The position numbers were made by a program, and so were the translations under genes. Shown here piece by piece: positions 7,589 through 15,548 of a DNA stretch of 22,499 bases. Position 1 is the stretch's first letter. Every line of letters starts with the position of its first letter. This DNA comes from Avisuccinivibrio sp964424565 (lineage in GTDB: Bacteria > Pseudomonadota > Gammaproteobacteria > Enterobacterales > Succinivibrionaceae). The notes below the pieces were generated by a model that did not search any database, had not been told where the DNA came from, and worked only from the letters and a program-made list of their open reading frames with translations. The stretch spans positions 1 to 22,499 of the forward strand of contig CAYRIZ010000032.1 in assembly GCA_964424565.1 (NCBI GenBank), given 5' to 3'.

Positions 7589-7608
7589 GCGGAGGGGCCT
7601 CCCTCCGC
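7589..7608 (-). promoter_or_regulatory. Hairpin pairing the trbJ ribosome-binding region
   Basis: On the minus strand GCGGAGGG and CCCTCCGC form a perfect 8-bp GC-rich stem around an AGGC loop, ending 1 to 7 bases before the possible trbJ starts. The only strong Shine-Dalgarno for trbJ lies in its 5' arm and loop, so folding would mask it. Translational control is inference; a processing or stability role is also possible. Confidence 0.45.
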
Positions 7609-7620
7609 CCTCCGTCTGTC

Positions 7621-8841
7621 TTAAGAAGCATAATCAAAGCCCTGATAGGGGCCGTCAAAACGCAGATCCTTAATCAGGGTCAGATTGAACTCATAACCTG
7701 GTTTGACCTGCAGGGTGGGTGAGATATTGATATTGCGCTCCACTACCTGAGCCAGCACGCGGCCCAGACTGGCGCCCACGGCCTGGGTCATGGCCGAGGA
7801 AACAGTAATATGACCGTCATCGTCGTAGACATCATCCTGCGACAGCGATACTGCAGCCGTAATGCCGCCGAGCAGCAGGGCTCCGCTGATCAGGCGCATC
7901 ATATGATTGTCCACCTCGGCATCAAAACCGGCATAACCGTCCAGTGAGGCACCGGGCATGGCTCCCAGCGTCAGGGATTTGCCGTCCGGCATGATGATGC
8001 GGTTGAAGGCCAGCATTACCCGCTCCGTGCCGTAGGCCGGCTGCGAGACATACTGTCCCAGCAGCCTGGAGCCGCGCGGAATGAGCTCAAAATTGCCCAG
8101 CGGGCTGTCATAAACCGGGGCGGTGGTCTGCGCTATTACCTGGCCGGGGATATCCGAATTGATGCCGGTGAGCAGTACTGCCGGCACTACCGCGCCCTGC
8201 CTGATGATATAGGGCGTATCCACGCTTTGTACCCGGTAAGGCAGTGCATGACTGTCCCCGGTGGCCAGAGCATCATAGGCAGACAGCGGGTTGCCCTGTC
8301 CTCCTCCGGCCTTCAGATCGGCCAGCTGCTGCCGGCCGTGCTCCAGCTCGGCCCGCTGTGACTGACTTAAGGCCGAGCCCTGGGCAGTGCTGCTGCCCCC
8401 GGTGGTGGCCTGGGTAAAGTGCACCTGTACCTGAGAGCCTGCCGTCAGAGCCTGCCTGAAGGCCTGCTCCCGGCTCTGGCGCAGCTTCTGCTGCGGATCA
8501 TCCCGGGACGGCTCCTCCCTTCTGCCCTGCAGTCTTTCAAAAGCCTCTGCTCCCTGCAGGCTGTCCATGACCACTGCCGGCTGCGGCTGTACCGGCTCTG
8601 CCGGCGGATCCTGCTTTTTGCTGGCTGCCGCCAGCCCCTGAGCCTGCAGACGCTCTGCCTGCTCCCGGGCATTGGCAAACAAGGCGGCGCTCTTGTCTGC
8701 TGTTTTGTCCTCATCATCCTGCATCGTGTCCTGCATGGAGATAAAGGCTGCGATCAGTAAGGCAGCGCACAGTCCCAGCAGCATGAAAAGAGGCATGCGG
8801 CTCAGGCGCCCCTGCTTGACCTTTTGATTTTTAACTTCCAT
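7621..8841 (-). CDS. trbI: Conjugal transfer protein TrbI (VirB10-like)
   Basis: TrbI spans the cell envelope and links the inner-membrane energy sources to the outer-membrane pore. The 406-residue protein has a short basic cytoplasmic N-terminus, one transmembrane helix (MLLGLCAALLIAAFISM, about residues 20-36), a low-complexity periplasmic linker rich in Gln, Ala and Pro, and a conserved C-terminal beta domain: IRQGAVVPAVLLTGINSDIPGQVIAQ, ASLDGYAGFDAEVDNH and VKPGYEFNLTLIKDL. I chose ATG 8841 because GGAGG lies just upstream and TrbI proteins begin shortly before the transmembrane helix. It overlaps trbH by 11 bases, so translation is likely coupled. Confidence 0.95.
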   Translation of the reverse strand: MEVKNQKVKQGRLSRMPLFMLLGLCAALLIAAFISMQDTMQDDEDKTADKSAALFANAREQAERLQAQGLAAASKKQDPPAEPVQPQPAVVMDSLQGAEAFERLQGRREEPSRDDPQQKLRQSREQAFRQALTAGSQVQVHFTQATTGGSSTAQGSALSQSQRAELEHGRQQLADLKAGGGQGNPLSAYDALATGDSHALPYRVQSVDTPYIIRQGAVVPAVLLTGINSDIPGQVIAQTTAPVYDSPLGNFELIPRGSRLLGQYVSQPAYGTERVMLAFNRIIMPDGKSLTLGAMPGASLDGYAGFDAEVDNHMMRLISGALLLGGITAAVSLSQDDVYDDDGHITVSSAMTQAVGASLGRVLAQVVERNINISPTLQVKPGYEFNLTLIKDLRFDGPYQGFDYAS

Positions 8842-9325
8842 AGGCCCTCCGCATGACACTGACCGCCGAAGCCGGACGCACCTGTCCGTGATAAGCAGTA
8901 AAACTGCAGTACAAAGTGACTTCATCCAGCATCAGGGACAGCAGTACCGTGTCGCCTATAGTGCAGGCGGCAAGCTGCAGCCGGCGCCGGCTGCCGGAAG
9001 TGAAGGCCAGCTCACTGCCGGCCAGGAAAGCCTCATCATCCTCAGCCAGACTTACTGCCGCGCCGTGCCGGCGCAGGGTATCGGCTGCCGCCTGCAGCAG
9101 GGCTGTACTGCCCTCTGCGGCCTGCAGCTGCAGCAGATCGCTGCCAAAGGCACAGTGCCGCTGCAGCTCGGGGATCATATAAGTCACCGCCTGAGCGTAA
9201 TCAAAAGCCTCCGCGCTCTCCCCATGGCCTGCTGACCGCGGCAGCTGACAGCCGCCGGCACACAGCAGCAGAGCACTGAAAATTAAGACCTGCAGCAGCC
9301 GCTGCAGCTGATTTGCTTTGTTCAT
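8831..9325 (-). CDS. trbH: TrbH-like outer-membrane lipoprotein (VirB7-position)
   Basis: A 164-residue predicted lipoprotein. The N-terminus MNKANQLQRLLQVLIFSALLL is a signal sequence ending in a lipobox CAGGC, with the lipidated cysteine at residue 26. The rest is mixed alpha/beta without a motif I can name. The name rests mainly on position (between trbG and trbI, as in RP4), the lipobox and a size close to RP4 TrbH (about 160 residues from memory). TrbH proteins diverge fast, so weak identity is expected. ATG 9325 is preferred over GTG 9331 because GGGAGG is 5 bases away; the ribosome-binding site overlaps the trbG stop. It probably stabilises TrbG/TrbI at the outer membrane. Confidence 0.75.
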   Translation of the reverse strand: MNKANQLQRLLQVLIFSALLLCAGGCQLPRSAGHGESAEAFDYAQAVTYMIPELQRHCAFGSDLLQLQAAEGSTALLQAAADTLRRHGAAVSLAEDDEAFLAGSELAFTSGSRRRLQLAACTIGDTVLLSLMLDEVTLYCSFTAYHGQVRPASAVSVMRRAYGS

Positions 9326-9336
9326 TTTCACCTCCC

Positions 9337-10257
9337 TCAGGCCGCAGTTAATTTGATATCGCAGGTCAAAGCATCTTCACTGCCCAGCAGCAGCCGCAAA
9401 TGATCAGGCACGCCGTCCAGAATGAAACGGCTGCCGTTGAAACGGTAATTGGCCACCGAGAGCTTGACCTCGCTGAAGAAGCCGCCCTCCTGATGCACTA
9501 CCAGCAGCGCCGGCAGGGTTTTGCCTGCAGTTTCCGGTTTGAGCTCAATAAAGGTGCGGCTGCCGTCATTGAATACCCGCAGCGGCTTTAATTTCTCGTC
9601 GCCGCTGATCTCATAGTTGAAGTTGAGGTTGTCCACCGTGACTGTGGTGCCGGTGACTGTATTGCGCTTTTTGTAGTCCCGGGCCTGTATTTCCTGCTGA
9701 TTTAAAACCTTGATTTCATCCTCGGGATAGGAAAAACGCACCATAGGCATAAAGCCGGCCAGTGAGGATTTCAGCCCCAGATGATAGGTGCGCTCATTGG
9801 TGGTCACCACCAGCGAGGTTTTCAGCCCGCTGTCAAAAGGCTTGATGATCAAATGCTGCTGCCCGCCGCCGGCACTGCCGGAGATGGCCGTCTGCACGGA
9901 CCAGCGGGCAGCATCGCCAATCTGCACTGAATTGATGCTCTCCCCGGGGGCAAAACCTATGTCCGTCAGCTCCAGCACCTGACAGATAATTTCCGGTCTG
10001 GAGGTACCGTAGGCAAAGACCACCTCACCTGGACGGCGCACGGAGCCGGCCAGTCCCAGTCCCCCGCTGCCGCGCTGATTGATCTGCTCCAAACGATCGA
10101 GGGTTTGAAAATTGTCGGCGGTAAGATAATCCGGCTCTGCCGACTGAGCATAGACCTCATAGGCACTGTCGGCTGCCGCCGGAGACACTCCGCCGGCCAG
10201 ACCCAGGCCCAGCAGGATCAGCGCCCCGCGGCACTCTTTGGAAAACACTGCATACAT
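9337..10257 (-). CDS. trbG: P-type conjugative transfer protein TrbG (VirB9-like)
   Basis: TrbG forms the periplasmic/outer-membrane ring with TrbI and the lipoprotein. The 306-residue product has a signal peptide ending SPAAADSAY (cleavage near residue 30). After a linker comes the VirB9 beta domain: GSVRRPGEVVFAYGTSRPEIICQVLELTDIGFAPGE, HLIIKPFDSGLKTSLVVTTNERTYHL, then the C-terminal DNLNFNYEISGD, PLRVFNDGSRTFIEL and NYRFNGSRFILDGVPDHLRLL blocks, all typical of the family. I chose ATG 10257 because AGGGAG sits 8 bases before it; an in-frame GTG 9 bases upstream abuts that site and is unlikely. The gap to trbF is 16 bases and the gap to trbH 11 bases. Confidence 0.95.
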   Translation of the reverse strand: MYAVFSKECRGALILLGLGLAGGVSPAAADSAYEVYAQSAEPDYLTADNFQTLDRLEQINQRGSGGLGLAGSVRRPGEVVFAYGTSRPEIICQVLELTDIGFAPGESINSVQIGDAARWSVQTAISGSAGGGQQHLIIKPFDSGLKTSLVVTTNERTYHLGLKSSLAGFMPMVRFSYPEDEIKVLNQQEIQARDYKKRNTVTGTTVTVDNLNFNYEISGDEKLKPLRVFNDGSRTFIELKPETAGKTLPALLVVHQEGGFFSEVKLSVANYRFNGSRFILDGVPDHLRLLLGSEDALTCDIKLTAA

Positions 10258-10273
10258 ACAAGACACTCCCTGA

Positions 10274-10930
10274 TTAAATAATCACTTCACTGACCACAAA
10301 ATCCTCTACATAGATCCCCAGCGGGTTGAGCAGCAGATTGTCGGCACTGAGATCATCCACCGGCCCCAAGGTGTAGGAGATCAAAGCCCGCATACTGCGG
10401 CTGGAGGAAACCTGCTCCACGCTTTTCTTTTCCACCCAGTCGATCTGATAAGTGGAGCCGGTCTGGGCGATCACATTGGCTATGATCACGTCCACCCGCT
10501 CGCGGCGCCCGCGCTCAAAGGGATTGCTGCTGCGAAAATACTGATCGAGCTCCACTTTGGCCTGAGAGCCGTCGCGTATATGGCTGTAGGCTGAGGTTAT
10601 GGCCGCCGTCTGCATTTGACTGTCGCTGCTGACCCGGCGCACATCCTGCACAAAGCGGCTCAATACGGCAGCCACTGCCGCCGGCGGCACTTCCCGGTGA
10701 GCATTGAGGGTGCCCTGATGCAGCACTACGCCCTGCCGATCCACCGTCACCAGATAGGGCACCAGGTTGGAACGCTCGGCCAGCACTATATAGGCGCCCA
10801 GGCTGATGAACCCGAAAGCGGCGCAGAGCAGCGCCAGAAGCAGCAGAGCCAGCCTTGATTTGAGGTAGGACACCGCCAGATTTACCGCCTCCAGACCGGA
10901 GGCCTTAGGGGAATTAAGCACTTTTTTCAT
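10274..10930 (-). CDS. trbF: Conjugal transfer protein TrbF (VirB8-like)
   Basis: TrbF is a bitopic inner-membrane assembly factor of the secretion channel. The 218-residue protein has a short cytoplasmic N-terminus, one transmembrane helix (LALLLLALLCAAFGFISLGAY, about residues 27-47) and a periplasmic domain of the VirB8/NTF2-like fold: LVPYLVTVDRQGVV, AVLSRFVQDVRRVSSD, FRSSNPFERGRRERVDV and YQIDWVEKKS are family signatures. ATG 10930 has GGAG 7 bases upstream and lies within the last 17 bases of trbE. A longer frame to 11011 would only extend into trbE and has no good start signal. Confidence 0.93.
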   Translation of the reverse strand: MKKVLNSPKASGLEAVNLAVSYLKSRLALLLLALLCAAFGFISLGAYIVLAERSNLVPYLVTVDRQGVVLHQGTLNAHREVPPAAVAAVLSRFVQDVRRVSSDSQMQTAAITSAYSHIRDGSQAKVELDQYFRSSNPFERGRRERVDVIIANVIAQTGSTYQIDWVEKKSVEQVSSSRSMRALISYTLGPVDDLSADNLLLNPLGIYVEDFVVSEVII

Positions 10931-13391
10931 GTTCAGGCTCCTGCAGGAAGAAATGCCGGCCGTGGGCGGCCAGCTCCTCATTGACGGCAGCGGCGCAGTT
11001 GACGCCGGCATAGGAGTACAGGCGGATCTCCTCAGGCGACAGCTCCAGCGAGAACTGCACGCTGCAGCGGCCCTTGTGCAGCAGATAATCCTGCTTGGGC
11101 AGCCCGTGAATCACCGCCTCCAGTTCGCTCTCGAGCAGTCCCATCTTCTGATAGACCGGACGCAGCACGGCGCTGCCGGCATCGAAATTGGGCAGAAAGA
11201 TCCTGGTCTTGGCACATTCGAGGAAGACCTCAAACAGTGAGGAGGAGGCCAGATCGGTCAGCGACTGTGTGGCCAGCACCACCAGCACATTGTGTTTGCG
11301 CAGGGTCTTGAACCACTTGAGCAGTTCAGCGGCAAATATGGGATCGCGCAGCATCATCCAGGCTTCATCCAGCAGAATCATCACCGGATTGCCGTCAAAA
11401 CTGCCCTCGATCAAATGAAAGAGCTGTTTGAGCAGCGGCAGGGAAAAACGCTGGGAATTTTCAAAGATGGAGCCGCACTCAAAACAGGTCAGTTCCTTGT
11501 CAAAGCGCGGATTGCTGCAGTGATCCAATATGGCATGGGCATTGCCCAGCAGGGTATAAGGCGCCACGGCATCCTTGAGCTCATTGTCCGAGAGCAGCAG
11601 ATAGAGATCGGACAGCGTGCGCTCTTCTGCATCGCGATCCAGCAGCAGCTGCAGGTTCTGCGTCAGCTCCAGCCGCTGCGCCGCCGTAATGGAAACGCCG
11701 GACATACGGCAGAGCATCTCGCAGAAATTCAGCCCGTAATCGAGATTGGACCCCTGATCGAGGTCATAAAGCGGGCAGAAGGCGCTCTGCATATTTTCCA
11801 GCACTATATGATCCCCGCCGGCAGCCCGGGTCAGGGCATAAAAGGACCAGCCCTTGTCAAAGGCAAACACCCTGGCTTTTTTATAGCGCAGGAAATTGGC
11901 GGCCAGGGCTTCCAGCAGCACCGATTTGCCGGCTCCCGGCGGCCCTATGACTATGGTATTGCCCAGATCCTGTTCATGCAGGTTTAAATAAAAGCGGCCC
12001 TTGCCGTGGGTGCGCACCTGCATCAGCGGACCGGAGCCGGGGGCAAACAGCGGGCTGGGCGCATAACGCTCCCCCTCCCAGGGCAGGGACAGCGGCAGAA
12101 AATCGGTAAGCACGGCCTGCGAGACCAGCGGCCGGCGCAGGTTTTCCTTAATCTGCCCCGGCAGTGATCCCAGGTAGGCCTCCACTGAATTGACTGTCTC
12201 TATGCGGGCCCCAAAGCCCAGATCTTCCAGTCTGGAGACCACCAGACCGGCGTATTCCTGCAGCGTATCCAGATCTTCCTGCATGAGGATCACCACTGCG
12301 GTGTAGGCGCCGAAAATCTCCTCATGGGCGTCCAGACGGGCCCTGGCTTCATCTATCTCCTCCACCCGAGCGGTAGCATTGGCATTGACGCGGCCGTGCA
12401 GATTGAAGATCTGCGCCAGTATGCCTTTGGATTTCTGCTTCCAGAAACGGCGGTATTTCTCCAGCCAGAAGGCTGACTGCAAATCATCAAAGCACAAAAA
12501 GCGGGTATGAAAGCGGCAGGCACAGGGCAGCTGCGAGAGCTCATTTAAGATGCCGAAATAAGACTGTGAGGGCAGACCGTCCACGGCCACGGCGGCTATA
12601 TAAAGACTGCCTATGCGCGGGGTCAGTCCGGTCTCAAAATCTGCCGTGGACAGCAGAGCATCCAAATAGCAGGGCACCTTGGGATACTGCAGATGCAGCA
12701 TTTTGCCGGTGATGACGGAGTGAATGTAGGACAATGCCGTGTGCTCCCCGCTTTCCTCCAGGCGCAGCAGCTGCAGGCGCATGGTAAGCGAGAGCGTATC
12801 GGTCACGCTGTCGCAGCGGGATTTGAACTGCTCGATCAGAGCAGTGGTGCGGGCTACGGCATTTTGATCTGCTGCACTTTGATCGGCCAGCATCAGGGCC
12901 TCGAGGGTGTGGCGGGTGGAGGATTCTCCTATATAGGTAAGACAGAGAAAAAAGTGGGTCTTAAAACTCTGATCTGTCCTGAAGGTACTGCGGCGCAGCT
13001 TGTCCAGCAGCACTATGGTGTCATTGTCCGAGTACATCTGCGGCAGGTAATTTTCATCCGGGGTTCTGACGGCATCCAGCTGAAAACACCACTGTCCGCC
13101 CAGCTTGAGCAGCGCCCGCGAGGTCAGTTCCCGCACATGCTGCAGCGCCGAAGCCTCCTGATGGGACAAATCCTGCGGAAAGATCTCATAGCAGCGCAGC
13201 AAAGCGCCGTTCTTCATCACAATCACACTTTCATCGGCGGCGGTGGCATAGTCCAGCAGATCGCAGAAAGCCCCGCGGCTGACCCGCGCCGTGCGCCTCT
13301 GCATGGCCAGCAGGAGCAGGAAGGCGGCTATAAGGCACAGCACTGCCGCGGCCAGACATACCGCCAGGGTGGCGGCTGCACTGTCACTCAT
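10914..13391 (-). CDS. trbE: Conjugal transfer ATPase TrbE (VirB4-like)
   Basis: TrbE is the large ATPase that powers pilus biogenesis and transfer at the inner membrane. The 825-residue protein has an N-terminal hydrophobic segment (AVCLAAAVLCLIAAFLLLLA, about 9-28), the CagE/TrbE/VirB family N-terminal domain, Walker A GPPGAGKS (483-490) and Walker B ILLDEAW with Asp675-Glu676, then VLVVLATQSLTDLA. RP4 TrbE is of similar length (about 850 from memory). ATG 13391 overlaps the trbD end by 8 bases and is preceded by GGGAGG at 7 bases; the frame open to 13487 is just overlap with trbD. No catalytic residue appears to be missing, so the ATPase should be active. Confidence 0.97.
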   Translation of the reverse strand: MSDSAAATLAVCLAAAVLCLIAAFLLLLAMQRRTARVSRGAFCDLLDYATAADESVIVMKNGALLRCYEIFPQDLSHQEASALQHVRELTSRALLKLGGQWCFQLDAVRTPDENYLPQMYSDNDTIVLLDKLRRSTFRTDQSFKTHFFLCLTYIGESSTRHTLEALMLADQSAADQNAVARTTALIEQFKSRCDSVTDTLSLTMRLQLLRLEESGEHTALSYIHSVITGKMLHLQYPKVPCYLDALLSTADFETGLTPRIGSLYIAAVAVDGLPSQSYFGILNELSQLPCACRFHTRFLCFDDLQSAFWLEKYRRFWKQKSKGILAQIFNLHGRVNANATARVEEIDEARARLDAHEEIFGAYTAVVILMQEDLDTLQEYAGLVVSRLEDLGFGARIETVNSVEAYLGSLPGQIKENLRRPLVSQAVLTDFLPLSLPWEGERYAPSPLFAPGSGPLMQVRTHGKGRFYLNLHEQDLGNTIVIGPPGAGKSVLLEALAANFLRYKKARVFAFDKGWSFYALTRAAGGDHIVLENMQSAFCPLYDLDQGSNLDYGLNFCEMLCRMSGVSITAAQRLELTQNLQLLLDRDAEERTLSDLYLLLSDNELKDAVAPYTLLGNAHAILDHCSNPRFDKELTCFECGSIFENSQRFSLPLLKQLFHLIEGSFDGNPVMILLDEAWMMLRDPIFAAELLKWFKTLRKHNVLVVLATQSLTDLASSSLFEVFLECAKTRIFLPNFDAGSAVLRPVYQKMGLLESELEAVIHGLPKQDYLLHKGRCSVQFSLELSPEEIRLYSYAGVNCAAAVNEELAAHGRHFFLQEPEHEKSA

Positions 13392-13683
13392 AGTGTTTGC
13401 CTCCCTTATCGCCCAGCTGTGCCTGGGCACAGTACCAGTCCTTGTAGTGCAGCTGTCTGACAAAGACCTGCCGCAGCAGCAGATCATTGCGTCCCATCAG
13501 ACGCAAGAGATAAAAGCCGGCGGCAAAAATCAGCAGACACAGCACAGCCGTCTTCACTGAGGCCGAGCAGAAGCCCAGGGCAAAGCAGATCAGGCACAAC
13601 AGCAGCGTCAGCTCGCGATCGCAGCCCAAAATCTGATGCTGCTCATGCAGGGCCTGATAGACCGTGTGTTTTTTAAGTTCCAT
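13384..13683 (-). CDS. trbD: Conjugal transfer protein TrbD (VirB3-like)
   Basis: A 99-residue inner-membrane protein that works with the TrbE ATPase in pilus assembly. It starts MELKKHTVYQALHEQHQILGCDRELTLLL: the short basic lead, an H-x-x-x-x-LGC-x-REL motif and two close hydrophobic segments (LLLCLICFALGFCSASVKTAVLCLLIFAAGFYLL) are typical of TrbD/VirB3. The C-terminal part VFVRQLHYKDWYCAQ is the usual R-Q-x-x-Y-x-x-x-Y-x-A block. ATG 13683 has AAAGGAG 8-9 bases upstream; the frame continues upstream through a structured non-coding gap and should not be counted. It is separated from trbC by 142 bases holding a terminator-like hairpin. Confidence 0.92.
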   Translation of the reverse strand: MELKKHTVYQALHEQHQILGCDRELTLLLCLICFALGFCSASVKTAVLCLLIFAAGFYLLRLMGRNDLLLRQVFVRQLHYKDWYCAQAQLGDKGGKHYE

Positions 13684-13711
13684 GCGGTTTTCTCCTTTTT
13701 TCGGCAGAAGA

Positions 13712-13786
13712 AGGGATAAAAGAAAACCCTGCCTGAAAGCTCTCCTGCACACAGGCTTATTTAGCAGAAGGCTTTCAGCAGCAGGG
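13712..13786 (-). terminator. Terminator-like hairpin between pilin gene trbC and trbD
   Basis: On the minus strand CCCTGC-TG-CTGAAAGC (13771-13786) pairs with GCTTTCAG-GCAGGG (13727-13740): 14 base pairs with a 2-base bulge. The T-rich run TTTTCTTTTATC follows immediately. A small inner CCTG/CAGG stem sits in the loop. It starts about 40 bases after the trbC stop and ends about 30 bases before the trbD start. An intrinsic, probably leaky, terminator would raise pilin mRNA over downstream trb mRNA. Confidence 0.6.
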
Positions 13787-13825
13787 CGTATGGGCAGGCA
13801 CACCTCAAAACAGGACTGTATGTAC

Positions 13826-14401
13826 TTACACAGTCATGGCCTTGCGCTCCAGGCCGAGCAGATCCTGCTGCAGCTGCTGATAAGGCTGCAGCCTGATCCC
13901 GGCAGAATCATCAGAGGGCAGCAGATCCCTCAGCTGCAGGGCCGGCACCGCTCCGGAGCAGACATCACCGGGCAGCTCGGCACTGACGTTTGCAAACAAA
14001 TTGCTGCTGTTGTCGGCTGCCGCTGCTGCGGCCATTACCTCCGTGCTTTCCTCCTGCACCTCACCTATGGAGGCGCCGTTGAAAAAACGGGTCATCAGGC
14101 TGTTGGCTCCGATGAGCATGGTCATGACCATGATGATGTAGATCAAAGAGCGCATGAAGCGGCCTATTTCCCCGCCGGCGAAGATCAGCGTGGCACCGCA
14201 GCAGACAATGCCGATCAGGGCTACGGAAAAAGCCACCGGGCCGGTCAGAGACTGCTGCAGCGTACGCAGCCAGTCTTCATAAGGCAGAGTATTGCCGGTG
14301 GTTTCCGAGGCCTGCACCTGATTGACGGTCAGATAAAACATGAGCAGCAGTATGCCGGCGGCAAGCCGCAGCATGGACTGATTACGGATATTTCTATTCA
14401 T
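13826..14401 (-). CDS. trbC: Conjugative pilin precursor TrbC (VirB2-like, predicted cyclic)
   Basis: TrbC is the major pilin subunit. The 191-residue precursor has a signal sequence to QVQA (cleavage after Ala31), then SETTGNTLPYEDWLRTLQQS, LTGPVAFSVALIGIVCCGAT and LIFAGGEIGRF, and two transmembrane helices, ending in MTRFFNG followed by ASIG. From memory RP4 TrbC matures to a cyclic 78-residue peptide (Ser37 to Gly114) after removal of AEIA by TraF; here Ser32 to Gly109 is also exactly 78 residues, followed by ASIG. The C-terminal propeptide is about 82 residues, much longer than in RP4 (about 31), and includes an Ala run and VCSGAVPALQLRDLL. ATG 14401 has GAGG 6 bases upstream, overlapping the trbB stop; a frame open to 14440 has no better start. 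Confidence 0.92.
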   Translation of the reverse strand: MNRNIRNQSMLRLAAGILLLMFYLTVNQVQASETTGNTLPYEDWLRTLQQSLTGPVAFSVALIGIVCCGATLIFAGGEIGRFMRSLIYIIMVMTMLIGANSLMTRFFNGASIGEVQEESTEVMAAAAAADNSSNLFANVSAELPGDVCSGAVPALQLRDLLPSDDSAGIRLQPYQQLQQDLLGLERKAMTV

Positions 14402-14408
14402 AGGAACC

Positions 14409-15392
14409 TCAGGCTTTGAACTCCAGATGTTGAAAAACAAACTGCCCCTCCCGGAAGTCCTGTATCCGGGCTATGGCAGCAACGTGACGGCGGGGTCTGC
14501 GCTCCAGCTGCACTACAATATCCAGCGCCTCGGCCACGGCAGGTTCAATCAGCCGCGGAGCCGAGGGATTGCGGGAAATCAGCAGTGTCAGCCTCTTTAA
14601 GGCCTGCTCCACGGAGCCGGCATGCACGGTGGCCAGGCCGCCGCTGTGCCCGGTGGTGAAGGCATCTATAAGATCCAGTGCCTCCGCCCCGCGGATCTCC
14701 CCCACCACAATACGGTCGGGGCGGGAACGCAGTGCCGAACGCAGCAGGGCATCCATGCCCACCCCGGCTGCGGTAAGCAGATTTAAACGATTGGCCGCCT
14801 TTACCTTAAGCTCGGCTGTATCCTCTACATTGATGACGCGATCGTCAGGACAGAGCTCTGACAGTTCATTGAGCAGCGCATTTACCAGGGTGGTTTTGCC
14901 GGTGCCGGTACCGCCAGAGACTATGATGGACAGCCTGCCTTTAACCGCCTGGCGCAGAAAATCGCCTTCAGCGGCAGTGAGCATGCCGTCTGCGATCAAC
15001 CTGGACAGCGGCAGCGACAGCGCATTGTGCTTGCGGATGGTGAAACTCGGTGACCTGACCACCGGCGGGATCTGAATTTCAATGCGGGAACCATTAAAGG
15101 GGATCTCCCCGCTGAGCAGCGGGTGTCTGGCATCTAAATTCTGATGTACCAGTGAAGCCAGGGTTTTGACTATAGTGTAGGCACTGACCTTGTCTATGCT
15201 GCCCAGGGGACGCATGCCAAAATGCAGGCCTTCTATATAAAGTTCGCCATCGCAGTTGAGCATGATCTCGTTGACCTCGGGATCACGCATGGCCTTTAAA
15301 ATCACCGGGCCCATCGCCTCCTCCATGCGTGCGGCGGCCCGCTGCAGAAAGTCTTTGTCCTGTTCTGCTGCAATCTTCAAGACATCAAACAT
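14409..15392 (-). CDS. trbB: P-type conjugative transfer ATPase TrbB (VirB11-like)
   Basis: TrbB is the hexameric traffic ATPase at the base of the secretion channel. The 327-residue product starts MFDVLKIAAEQDKDFL. Seen: MGPVILKAMRDPEVNEIMLNCDGELYIE in the N-terminal domain, FTIRKHNALSLPLSRLI, Walker A GGTGTGKTT (160-168), the Asp box INVEDTAEL, the Walker B-like region RPDRIVVGEIRGAEALDLI, and the His box TTGHSGGLATVHAGS. RP4 TrbB is nearly the same length (320 from memory). The frame is open to 15572, but the added Pro/Ala-rich residues do not fit the family; ATG 15392 (GGGG 6 bases upstream) or ATG 15404 is the likely start. It leads the trb operon. Confidence 0.95.
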   Translation of the reverse strand: MFDVLKIAAEQDKDFLQRAAARMEEAMGPVILKAMRDPEVNEIMLNCDGELYIEGLHFGMRPLGSIDKVSAYTIVKTLASLVHQNLDARHPLLSGEIPFNGSRIEIQIPPVVRSPSFTIRKHNALSLPLSRLIADGMLTAAEGDFLRQAVKGRLSIIVSGGTGTGKTTLVNALLNELSELCPDDRVINVEDTAELKVKAANRLNLLTAAGVGMDALLRSALRSRPDRIVVGEIRGAEALDLIDAFTTGHSGGLATVHAGSVEQALKRLTLLISRNPSAPRLIEPAVAEALDIVVQLERRPRRHVAAIARIQDFREGQFVFQHLEFKA

Positions 15393-15531
15393 AAACAACC
15401 CCATGCCCGTGATATTGGCGGCTATACTGCCTGCCGCCGGCAGGGGCGCAGGCATCCTCTTTAATCTGCCCGCCGCAGCCTGCAGTCCCGGCCCTGTGCC
15501 CGGCAGCACAGCAAGGGGAAAAAGTTTTAAA

Positions 15532-15548
15532 GAAATTTGGGAAATTTC
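15532..15548. promoter_or_regulatory. Inverted repeat, candidate operator of the trb operon
   Basis: GAAATTT-GGG-AAATTTC is a perfect 7-bp inverted repeat with a 3-base spacer in an otherwise GC-rich area, about 140 bases before the trbB start. It looks like a site for a dimeric regulator. No regulator gene is adjacent. Confidence 0.35.

Noticed and set aside
12693..13460. A 255-codon rightward frame antisense to trbE
   Set aside because: Gln/Gly/His-rich composition typical of reverse reading of a CTG/CAG-rich gene; trbE is certain.
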